Positions 54,599-64,000 of a stretch of DNA of 64,000 bases are shown here, one piece after another. This DNA is from Amycolatopsis bartoniae (GTDB taxonomy: Bacteria; Actinomycetota; Actinomycetes; Mycobacteriales; Pseudonocardiaceae), in NCBI RefSeq assembly GCF_014191255.1, contig NZ_JACHWH010000010.1:62001-126000 (forward strand). The letters run 5' to 3'. The notes under the pieces were generated by a model. It worked only from the letters and a program-made list of their open reading frames with translations, was not told where the DNA came from and ran no database searches. Every line of letters starts with the position of its first letter. Within the stretch, counting starts at the first letter, position 1. The translations under genes were made by a program, and so were the position numbers.

Positions 54599-56023
54599 TC
54601 AGCGTCGCTCCAACGTCACCGGCAACCCGTCCACCGGAACGGGCAGGGAGACGTAGTCCCACCGCATCCGGTACTGCTCCGGGACCGACCAGCGGTACGC
54701 GCGCAGCAGCTCGTGCAGCACGGCCTTCACCTCGAACGTCCCGAAGTGCAGGCCGATGCACTTGTGCGCGCCGCCGCCGAAGGGCATCCACGCGTAGCGG
54801 TGCGAGCGGTCCTCCCGGCGGCCCTCGGCGAAGCGCTCCGGGTCGAACTCGTGCGGGTTGGTCCAGTGGTCGGGCGAGAAGTGGTTGGTGTTGGGCGAAA
54901 CGCTCACGAGCGTGCCCGCCGGGACGTAGTGGCCCAGCACCGCGACGTCCCGCAGCGCCTTGCGCGGCAGTGACGGGACCGGCGCCGTGAGCCGCAGGGA
55001 CTCCTTGATCACCAGGTCCAGCGTCTTCAGCTCGTCGAGCGCCGCGAGGTCCGGCAGGTCGTCGCCCAGCGCCAGGGACTCCGCACGCGCCCGTTCCTGC
55101 CACTCGGGGTGCTTCGCCAGGTGGTAGGCCGCCGCCGTGCTGGTGATCGTCGTCGTGTCGTGGGCGGCCATCATCAGGAAGATCATGTGGTTGACGACGT
55201 CCTCGTCGCTGAACTGCTCGCCGTCCTCGCCCGTCGCGTGGCACAGCGCGGAGAACAGGTCGTCCCCGCGGGAACGGCGTTTCGCGGGCAGGTTCTCCGA
55301 GAAGTACTGCTCCAGCGTGCGGCGGCCCGCGAGCCCCGCCGCCCAGCGCCCGCCGGGCACCGGGAAGCGCACGAGGGCCGTCGCCGCACGGACCGAGTCC
55401 ACGAACGCCCGGTTGATCCGCGCCGCGTTGTCGCCGCTCGGCATGCCCATGAACACGCGCGTCGCGACGTCGAGCGTCAGCCGCTTGAGCGCCCAGTACA
55501 GCCGGGGCCTCCCGCTGGCGCCCCAGCTGCCGACGCCCTCGCGCAGCGCCGGGCCCCACTGCCGCGCGTAGCTGGCCAGCCGGTCCCGCGTGAACGCCTC
55601 CTGCATGATCCGCCGGTGCAGGTGGTGCTCCTCGAAGTCCAGCAGCATCAGCCCGCGGTGGAAGAACCGCTCGATGAGGAAGTGCCAGCCCTCCTGCGAG
55701 AACACCTTGTCCTTGTTCACCAGCGCGAACTGCGTCGCCTCCGGCCCGCCGAGCACGACGAACCGCGTGCCGAGCGAGCCCATCCACGACACCGGCCCGA
55801 ACGTCTCGTACCGCTGCAGCGCGAAGTCCACGCCGAACCGCATCGAGTCGAAGGTGTGCCCGATGAGCGGTGGCCCGTCGTCGCCGAGCACCGGGGCCAG
55901 CCCGCTGCCGGGCGGCGGCGAGGCGAGCTCCTTGACGGGCCACCGCTTGCCCAGCAGCCGCCGGTCGACGGCCGCGGGCAGCGGGAGCGAGGTGAGGGGC
56001 GGAACCCGGTCGCGGATCGTCAC
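54599..56023 (-). CDS. Cytochrome P450
   Basis: Heme monooxygenase, 474 residues. Heme-binding loop FGGGAHKCIGLHF with ligand C422, I-helix AAHDTTT and K-helix ESLR. GTG 56023 is chosen for the GGAGG four bases upstream; a longer in-frame ATG at 56083 has no such site. Sequence resembles the CYP136/CYP51-like branch more than short secondary-metabolite P450s, but family and substrate are not established. No ferredoxin gene lies beside it. Confidence 0.9.
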   Translation of the reverse strand: MTIRDRVPPLTSLPLPAAVDRRLLGKRWPVKELASPPPGSGLAPVLGDDGPPLIGHTFDSMRFGVDFALQRYETFGPVSWMGSLGTRFVVLGGPEATQFALVNKDKVFSQEGWHFLIERFFHRGLMLLDFEEHHLHRRIMQEAFTRDRLASYARQWGPALREGVGSWGASGRPRLYWALKRLTLDVATRVFMGMPSGDNAARINRAFVDSVRAATALVRFPVPGGRWAAGLAGRRTLEQYFSENLPAKRRSRGDDLFSALCHATGEDGEQFSDEDVVNHMIFLMMAAHDTTTITSTAAAYHLAKHPEWQERARAESLALGDDLPDLAALDELKTLDLVIKESLRLTAPVPSLPRKALRDVAVLGHYVPAGTLVSVSPNTNHFSPDHWTNPHEFDPERFAEGRREDRSHRYAWMPFGGGAHKCIGLHFGTFEVKAVLHELLRAYRWSVPEQYRMRWDYVSLPVPVDGLPVTLERR

Positions 56024-56092
56024 GATGCCTCCTTGCACGTGTCGAGCTGATCCCAGGTTGCCGCCCCTCGCCCCAACTGGCAAGCCCCGTTG

Positions 56093-57123
56093 TCAGTCCC
56101 AGTCGAGCGAGCCGCCGGTCTGGTACTCCGTCACCCGGGTCTCGAAGAAGTTCTTCTCCTTCTTCAGGTCCATGGCTTCCGACATCCAGGGGAAGGGGTT
56201 GCCGGTCTCCCCGAAGATCGGGGCGAGCCCGATCTGCTGGGCGCGCCGGTCGGTGATGAAGTGCATGTACTGCTCGCACTGCGCGGCCGAGAGCCCCAGC
56301 ATCCCGCGCGGCATGGTGTCACGGGCGTAGGCGACCTCCAGCTCGCACGCCTCGACGAGCATCCCGCGGACCTCGGCCTGGAACTCCGGCGTCCACAGGT
56401 GCGGGTTCTCGATCTTGATCTGGTTGATGCAGTCGATGCCGAAGTTCAGGTGGATCGACTCGTCGCGCAGGATGTACTGGTACTGCTCGGCGATGCCCAC
56501 CATCTTGTTGCGCCGCCCGAGCGAGAGGATCTGCGCGAACCCGGTGTAGAACCACATGCCCTCGAACACGACGTAGAACGCCACGAGGTCACGCAGGAAG
56601 TCCTGGTCGTCGGTCGCGCCGGTTTCCAGGTTCTGCGTGTACTTCAGCGCCCACGCGTCCTTCGCGGTGATCGACGGGACCTCCCGGTACATGTTGAACA
56701 GCTCGCCCTCGACGAGGCCGAGGCTTTCGCAGATGTACTGGAAGGTGTGCGTGTGCACGGCTTCCTCGAACGCCTGGCGCAGCAGGTACTGGCGGCACTC
56801 GGGGTTGGTGATGCGCCGGTAGACCGCGAGCACGAGATTGTTGGCCACCAGCGATTCGGCTGTCGCGAAGAACCCGAGGTTCCGCTTGAGCATCGCGCGT
56901 TCGTCCTCGGTCAGGCCGCCGGGGGACTTCCACAGCGCGAGGTCGGCCTGCATCGAGACCTCGGTGGGCATCCAGGAGTTGCTGCAGCCGGCGAGGTACT
57001 TCTCCCACGCCCAGTGGTACTTCAGCGGCAGCAGCTGGTTGACGTCCGCGCGGGCGTTGAGCATCGCCTTGTCGTCGATGCTCACGCGGGCGGCGCCGCT
57101 GTCGATCAGGGGGCTCACGCTGG

Positions 57124-57127
<4 letters not shown>
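56093..57127 (-). CDS. nrdB: Ribonucleotide reductase beta subunit, class Ic-like
   Basis: Radical-generating subunit of class I ribonucleotide reductase. 344 residues. Metal ligands by alignment to E. coli NrdB: E91 (AESLVANN), E122 and H125 ([10 protein letters not shown]), a Glu in VFEGMWFY, and E/H in [10 protein letters not shown]. The residue at the radical Tyr position is F129, and E91 replaces the usual Asp. Both are hallmarks of the Mn/Fe class Ic type known from Chlamydia. GTG 57127 overlaps the nrdA stop by four bases. Confidence 0.9.
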
Positions 57128-59883
<2,756 letters not shown>

Positions 59884-59893
59884 GCATCACTCC

Positions 59894-59939
59894 AAAAAAG
59901 GGCGCGGGGGATCGGCACGCCGCCCGGCGGACGACGTGC
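59894..59939 (-). promoter_or_regulatory. Stem and U-tract in the nrdA leader
   Basis: On the minus strand, GCACG...CGTGC (59939-59915) encloses a small CCG/CGG stem. Then, after 15 bases, TTTTTT (59899-59894) runs directly into the GGAG ribosome site. It might be an attenuator or merely an unstructured ribosome-loading site. The spacing is too long for a standard terminator. Confidence 0.3.
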
Positions 59940-59990
59940 TGGAGGACAAGGCTTCACCGGGCCGCCAGCTCGGGGGCGCCGGTGATCCAG

Positions 59991-60038
59991 AGACTACATC
60001 TAGGGGTATCGCTCCGCATGGACCCCAATATGCGGGCG
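59991..60038 (-). promoter_or_regulatory. Paired NrdR-box-like sites
   Basis: Two sites with NrdR-box cores: CTACATCTAG (59994-60003, eight of ten to CWATATATWG) and CAATATGCGG (60026-60035, seven of ten). Their starts are 32 bases apart, the three-turn spacing usual for NrdR. They lie 108 to 155 bases upstream of nrdA. NrdR is the general repressor of ribonucleotide reductase genes. Confidence 0.55.
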
Positions 60039-60075
60039 TGTCGGCGAGTCGTGCTAGCTCATCGGCGAGCAAAAC

Positions 60076-60093
60076 AATCAAGCGTGCTTGATT
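60076..60093. promoter_or_regulatory. 18-bp palindromic operator before the acyl-CoA operon
   Basis: AATCAAGC-GT-GCTTGATT, perfect over eight pairs, 50 bases before the TIGR03084-like start and 193 upstream of nrdA. Shape and length fit a TetR-type repressor site such as those governing acyl-CoA catabolism. The regulator is not in this window. Confidence 0.55.
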
Positions 60094-60143
60094 TTTCCGG
60101 CCGCCGGTGCCAGGCTCCTCGCAGGCGCGAGGAGGCGAATGCG

Positions 60144-60926
60144 GTGGTGGACCTGCGACCGATCCTGGATGACCTGGCGGCCGAGAGCCAGGCGCTCGAC
60201 GACGTCGTGGCGGAGGCCGACTGGGCCACGCCGACCCCGGCCGAGGGCTGGACGATCGCCCATCAGATCGGGCACCTCGCGTGGACCGACGCGAAGGCGC
60301 TGCTGGCGGTGCGGACTCCGGACGACTTCGGCGAGGAGGTCAAGCGGGCGCTGGCGGGCGGCGAGGGTTACATCGACGCCGCGGCGGCCGACGAGGCGGC
60401 CAAGCCTCGCGACGAGCTGTTGCGGGAGTGGCGCACCGGCCGGGAAGCGCTTTCCGCCGCGCTCGGCTCGGCGCCGCCGGGCACGAAGTTCCCGTGGTAC
60501 GGCCCGCCGATGAGTGCGGCGTCGATGGCGACGGCGCGGTTGATGGAAACCTGGGCGCACGCGCAGGACGTCTACGACGCTCTCGGTCTCCCGCACGAGC
60601 CGACCGACCGGATCCGGCACATCGCCCGGTTCGGTGTCCGCACCAGGGACTTCGCGTTCGCGGTGCACTCGCTCGCGCCGCCGCAGGCCGAGTTCCGGGT
60701 CGAGCTGCGGGCACCGGACGGTACACTGTGGACATACGGACCGGAGGACGCCGAGCAGCGCGTCACGGGCAGCGCGGCCGGCTTCTGCCTCGTGGTCACG
60801 CAGCGCCGCCATCCCGCCGACACCGACGTGCGGGCCACCGGTGCCGACGCGGTGAAGTGGCTGGAGATCGCCCAGGCCTTCGCGGGACCGCCCGGAAGCG
60901 GCCGGAAGGCGGGGCAGTTCGCATGA
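60144..60926 (+). CDS. DinB/MDMPI-like TIGR03084-type metal-binding protein
   Basis: 260 residues. Mycothiol-dependent maleylpyruvate-isomerase-like N-terminal domain with DinB-type metal histidines (IAHQIGHLAW at about 38-47 and METWAHAQDV at about 135). A smaller C-terminal domain includes TGSAAGFCLVVTQRRH. Genes of this type often begin AtuA/acyl-CoA operons in actinobacteria. GTG 60144 is eight bases after GGAGG. The stop overlaps atuA by four bases. Enzymatic role unknown. Confidence 0.82.
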   Translation: MVDLRPILDDLAAESQALDDVVAEADWATPTPAEGWTIAHQIGHLAWTDAKALLAVRTPDDFGEEVKRALAGGEGYIDAAAADEAAKPRDELLREWRTGREALSAALGSAPPGTKFPWYGPPMSAASMATARLMETWAHAQDVYDALGLPHEPTDRIRHIARFGVRTRDFAFAVHSLAPPQAEFRVELRAPDGTLWTYGPEDAEQRVTGSAAGFCLVVTQRRHPADTDVRATGADAVKWLEIAQAFAGPPGSGRKAGQFA

Positions 60927-62599
60927 CCCTGCGCATCGGCAACGCGTCGGGCTTCTACGGCGACCGCTTCTCGGCGGTCCGCGAGATGCTCACCGGCGGC
61001 CCGCTCGACTTCCTGACCGGCGACTACCTCGCCGAGCTGACCATGCTGATCCTCGGCCGTGACCGGCTGAAGGACGCCAACCGCGGCTACGCCAGGACCT
61101 TCCTGCGCCAGCTGGAGGAAAACCTCGGCCTGGCCCGGGAAAAGGGCGTCCGGATCGTCACCAACGCGGGCGGGCTCAACCCGGCCGGGCTGGCGGACGC
61201 GATCCGGGAGCTGGCCGGCAAGCTCGGTCTCGACGTCGCGGTGGCGCACGTCGAGGGCGACGAGCTGCTGCCGTCCGCCGAACGGCTCGGGCTCGGAAAG
61301 CCCTTGACTGCCAATGCCTATCTCGGCGCCTGGGGCATCGTCGAGTGCCTGAACGCGGGCGCGGACGTGGTGGTGACCGGGCGGGTCACCGACGCGTCGC
61401 TGGTCGTCGGGCCCGCCGCCGCGCACTACGGCTGGCGCCGCGACGACTACGACCGGCTCGCCGGCGCCGTGGTGGCCGGGCACGTCATCGAGTGCGGCGC
61501 GCAGGCCACCGGCGGCAACTACGCGTTCTTCACCGAGCACGACCTGGGCACGCCCGGCTTCCCGATCGCGGAGGTCGAGGCCGACGGGTCCAGCGTCATC
61601 ACCAAGCACCCGGGCACCGGGGGAACGGTCACGGTCGGCACCGTCACCGCGCAGCTGCTGTACGAGATCGCGGGTCCGCGCTACGCCGGGCCGGACGTCA
61701 CGGCCCGCTTCGACACCATCGGCGTCGAGCAGGACGGCCCGGACCGCGTGCGCATCAGCGGTGCGAAGGGCGAACCGCCACCGCCCACCCTCAAGGTGTG
61801 CCTGAACTCCCTCGGCGGCTTCCGCAACGAGACGACCTTCGTGCTCACCGGGCTGGACATCGACGCCAAGGCCGCGCTGGTGCGGGAACAGCTGGAAACG
61901 GCGCTCAAGGACCGGCCGCCCGCGGAGATCCGCTGGACGCTGGCGCGGACCGACCGTGCGGACGCCGGGACCGAGCAGGAGGCCAGCGCACTGCTGCACT
62001 GCGCGGTCAAGGACGGCGACCCGAAGGTGGCGGGCCGGGCTTTCAGCGGCGCGGCGATCGAGCTGGCGCTCGCCAGCTACCCCGGGTTCCACGTCACCGC
62101 GCCGCCGTCCGACGCCTCACCATACGGAATCTACACGGCGTCCTATGTGGATGCCTCCGAAGTGGACCACATCGCAGTACTGCCCGACGGGACAAGGGGT
62201 TCCGTACCGCACGCTGACGAGACAAAGCCACTGTCCGAAGTGGAGGAGCCAACGCTGCCGGAGCCGTACACCGGGGCAACGAGGACAGCGCCGCTGGGCA
62301 CCGTGCTCGGCGCCCGCAGTGGCGACAAGGGTGGCGACGCGAACCTGGGCGTCTGGGTGCGGACCGACGAACAGTGGCGCTGGCTCGCTCACGCCCTCAC
62401 CGTGGCGGAGTTCCAGCGGCTGCTGCCGGAGACCGCGTCGCTTGAGGTGCGGCGGTACGCGCTGCCGAACCTGCGGGCGCTCAACTTCGTGGTTTCCGGG
62501 CTGCTGGGCGAAGGCGTCGCCTCGCAGGCGAGGTTCGACCCGCAGGCCAAGGCGCTCGGCGAATGGCTGCGGGCGCGGCACGCGGAGGTGCCGGCGTGA
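60923..62599 (+). CDS. atuA: AtuA-family protein (DUF1446)
   Basis: 558 residues, member of the acyclic-terpene-utilisation AtuA family (DUF1446). N-terminal part with RIGNASGFYGDR and ANAYLGAWGIVECLNAGADVV; a C-terminal AtuA-like ferredoxin-fold domain begins near LGTVLGARSGDKGGDANLGVWV. It probably acts on a branched or terpenoid acyl-CoA together with the next two genes, but its exact reaction is unproven. ATG 60923 overlaps the previous stop. Confidence 0.9.
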   Translation: MTLRIGNASGFYGDRFSAVREMLTGGPLDFLTGDYLAELTMLILGRDRLKDANRGYARTFLRQLEENLGLAREKGVRIVTNAGGLNPAGLADAIRELAGKLGLDVAVAHVEGDELLPSAERLGLGKPLTANAYLGAWGIVECLNAGADVVVTGRVTDASLVVGPAAAHYGWRRDDYDRLAGAVVAGHVIECGAQATGGNYAFFTEHDLGTPGFPIAEVEADGSSVITKHPGTGGTVTVGTVTAQLLYEIAGPRYAGPDVTARFDTIGVEQDGPDRVRISGAKGEPPPPTLKVCLNSLGGFRNETTFVLTGLDIDAKAALVREQLETALKDRPPAEIRWTLARTDRADAGTEQEASALLHCAVKDGDPKVAGRAFSGAAIELALASYPGFHVTAPPSDASPYGIYTASYVDASEVDHIAVLPDGTRGSVPHADETKPLSEVEEPTLPEPYTGATRTAPLGTVLGARSGDKGGDANLGVWVRTDEQWRWLAHALTVAEFQRLLPETASLEVRRYALPNLRALNFVVSGLLGEGVASQARFDPQAKALGEWLRARHAEVPA

Positions 62600-63735
62600 T
62601 CGACACCCCGGAACGCGCGGAACTGCGCAAGACCGTCCGCCGGTTCGTCGAGGCGGAGGTGCTGCCGCACCTCGACGAGTGGGAGCGCGCCGGTGAGCTG
62701 CCGCGCGAGCTGCACCGCAAGGCCGGGAAGATCGGCCTGCTCGGAGTGTCCTTTCCGGAGGAAGCCGGCGGTGGTGGCGGGAACTACCTCGACGCGCTCG
62801 TCGTGGCCGAGGAGATCCTGTACGCGGGCGGCTCGGGCGGGCTCGTCGCGTCTCTGCTGACCAACGGGATCGCGCTGCCGCACCTGGTCGCCGCCGGAAA
62901 CCGGGAGCAGCTCGACCGGTGGGTGCGCCCGACGCTCGACGGTGAGCTGATCGGCTCGCTCGCGATCACCGAGCCCGACGGTGGTTCCGACGTCGCCGGA
63001 ATCCGCACGACCGCTCGGCGGGAGGGCGATCACTACGTCGTGAACGGGGCGAAGACCTTCATCACCTCCGGATGCCGCGCGGACTTCGTGACCACCGCCG
63101 TACGCACGGGCGGCCCCGGCGCCCACGGCATCTCGCTGCTGGTGGTCGAGCGCGGCACACCCGGGTTCACCGTGACCCGCAAGCTGGAGAAGATGGGCTG
63201 GCACTGCTCCGACACCGCCGAACTGTCCTATGTGGACGTCCGGGTGCCGGTGGCGAACCTGGTGGGCGAGGAGAACACCGGGTTCATCCAGATCGCCACG
63301 CAGTTCGTCGTCGAACGCCTGTCGCTCGCCGTGCAGGCCTACGCGACCGCGCAGCGGGCGCTGGACCTCACGCTCGGGTGGTGCCGCCTGCGGGAGACCT
63401 TCGGGCGCCCGCTGATCTCCCGGCAGGTCGTGCAGCACAAGGTCACCGACATGGCGCGCCGCACCGACCTCGCGCGGGTCTACACGCGACACGTCGCGGA
63501 ACGGTACGTCGCGGGCGAGGAGGTCATCGCCGAGGCGTGCTTCGCCAAGAACAGCGCCGTCGAGGCCGCGGAGTGGGTCGTGAACGAGGCGGTGCAGCTG
63601 CACGGCGGTCTGGGCTACATGCGCGAGTCCGAAGTGGAGCGGCACTACCGCGACGTCCGCATCCTCGGCATCGGCGGCGGCACCAACGAGATCCTCACCG
63701 GACTGGCCGCGAAACGATTGGGGTACACCGCTTGA
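62596..63735 (+). CDS. Acyl-CoA dehydrogenase
   Basis: FAD flavoprotein introducing an alpha-beta double bond in an acyl-CoA. 379 residues. FAD/acyl motifs ITEPDGGSDVAGI, YVVNGAKTFITSG and the C-terminal QLHGGLGYMRESEVERHYRDVRI. In operon with atuA and a biotin carboxylase, an AtuD/isovaleryl- or citronellyl-CoA-type role is likely. GTG 62596 overlaps atuA; the stop overlaps the next TTG. Confidence 0.92.
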   Translation: MIDTPERAELRKTVRRFVEAEVLPHLDEWERAGELPRELHRKAGKIGLLGVSFPEEAGGGGGNYLDALVVAEEILYAGGSGGLVASLLTNGIALPHLVAAGNREQLDRWVRPTLDGELIGSLAITEPDGGSDVAGIRTTARREGDHYVVNGAKTFITSGCRADFVTTAVRTGGPGAHGISLLVVERGTPGFTVTRKLEKMGWHCSDTAELSYVDVRVPVANLVGEENTGFIQIATQFVVERLSLAVQAYATAQRALDLTLGWCRLRETFGRPLISRQVVQHKVTDMARRTDLARVYTRHVAERYVAGEEVIAEACFAKNSAVEAAEWVVNEAVQLHGGLGYMRESEVERHYRDVRILGIGGGTNEILTGLAAKRLGYTA

Positions 63736-64000
63736 GCGTCATCAGGTCAGGAGTGGACACCGCGAGCGAGGAGTTCGCGGCGAACCGTGAGGCGATGCTG
63801 GCCAAGCTCGCCGAACTGGAGACGGAGCACGCCAAGGCCATCGCGGGCGGCGGCGAGAAATACGTGGCGCGCCACCGCAAACGCGGGAAGCTGCTCGCCC
63901 GCGAACGGATCGAGCTGCTGCTGGACGAGGACTCGCCGTTCCTGGAGCTGTCCCCGCTCGCCGCGTGGGGCACCGACTACCACGTCGGCGGCAGCGTGGT
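63732..64000 (+). CDS. Acyl-CoA carboxylase beta subunit, truncated by window edge
   Basis: First 89 residues of a carboxyltransferase. N-terminal text such as ANREAMLAKLAELE, GGGEKYVARHRKRGKLLARERIE and SPFLELSPLAAWG is typical of methylcrotonyl-/geranyl-CoA carboxylase beta subunits (LiuB/AtuC). TTG 63732 in a four-base overlap with the dehydrogenase gene. The alpha subunit with biotin is expected further right. Leucine versus terpene substrate is open. Confidence 0.88.
   Translation, partial: MSVIRSGVDTASEEFAANREAMLAKLAELETEHAKAIAGGGEKYVARHRKRGKLLARERIELLLDEDSPFLELSPLAAWGTDYHVGGSV

Noticed and set aside
54599..56083. P450 start at ATG 56083
   Set aside because: No ribosome site precedes it, while GGAGG stands four bases before GTG 56023 and the shorter form matches usual P450 N-termini.
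59884..60075. Cobalamin riboswitch in the nrdA leader
   Set aside because: Some actinobacterial nrd operons have one, but the conserved B12-box and GCCACTG-type core are not present in the minus-strand leader.

Overview
This window is a very G+C-rich chromosomal segment of an actinomycete. Gene content and order point to the Pseudonocardiales, most like Amycolatopsis; this is inferred from protein content and synteny, not from a marker gene. Supporting signs are GTG/TTG starts, 1- to 4-base stop/start overlaps, many starts that look leaderless (a TANNNT-type -10 six to eight bases before the start codon), an MptB-type lipoglycan mannosyltransferase, and a backbone in the same order as Mycobacterium tuberculosis Rv1447c-Rv1473A. 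No tRNA, rRNA, CRISPR array, transposase or prophage gene was seen.

Layout. 1-6344 (-): pentose-phosphate/glycolytic operon tkt-tal-pgi-zwf; zwf runs off the left edge. 6648-16371: ctaB, an RNA-polymerase-clearing helicase of the HelD/HelR type, an FKBP lipoprotein, an SDR, two membrane proteins, a PAP2/WS-DGAT fusion and a PucR-type regulator. 16505-24992 (+): tightly packed hopanoid operon hpnC-hpnD-hpnE-polyprenyl synthase-shc-(hpnG::ispH)-hpnH, in which the nucleoside phosphorylase is fused to IspH. 24993-25486: non-coding region with three consecutive palindromic elements. 25487-32317: qor, a small unknown gene, a fatty-acid desaturase, ctaA, an ABC exporter pair and mptB. 32443-38752: sufR-sufB-sufD-sufC-sufS-sufU-sufT iron-sulfur assembly operon with a likely SufR operator over the sufR start. 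38911-45733: snapalysin-like protease, an EAL-CBS-GGDEF protein, dGTPase, an acVLRF1-type peptidyl-tRNA hydrolase, a nine-codon leader peptide before an ABC-F protein, and a small HTH protein. 45711-56023: a membrane glycosyltransferase, ABC exporter, SIS protein, hydrolase, LCP protein, GNAT, a degenerate PAS-GGDEF-EAL protein and a P450. 56093-59883 (-): class I ribonucleotide reductase nrdA-nrdB with class Ic-type (Phe for Tyr) radical-subunit residues and paired NrdR-like boxes. 60144-64000 (+): TIGR03084-like gene, atuA, acyl-CoA dehydrogenase and the start of an acyl-CoA carboxylase beta subunit, behind an 18-bp palindrome.

How the parts fit. tkt/tal/pgi/zwf supply NADPH and C5 sugars. 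The hopanoid operon takes farnesyl diphosphate to squalene, hopene, adenosylhopane and ribosylhopane, and carries its own IspH for isoprenoid precursors. ctaB and ctaA make heme O and heme A. The suf operon builds Fe-S clusters needed by IspH and HpnH. The distal operon is probably a branched-chain or terpenoid acyl-CoA degradation route.

Relative to the tubercle bacillus, the block from helR to hpnH lies between ctaB and qor, and the block from snapalysin to acVLRF1 lies between the suf genes and the ABC-F gene. The most notable signals are the HpnG-IspH fusion, the leader peptide before the ABC-F gene, a roughly 180-bp repeat present twice (about 25.3 and 54.4 kb), the palindrome cluster after hpnH, and the class Ic-like ribonucleotide reductase.
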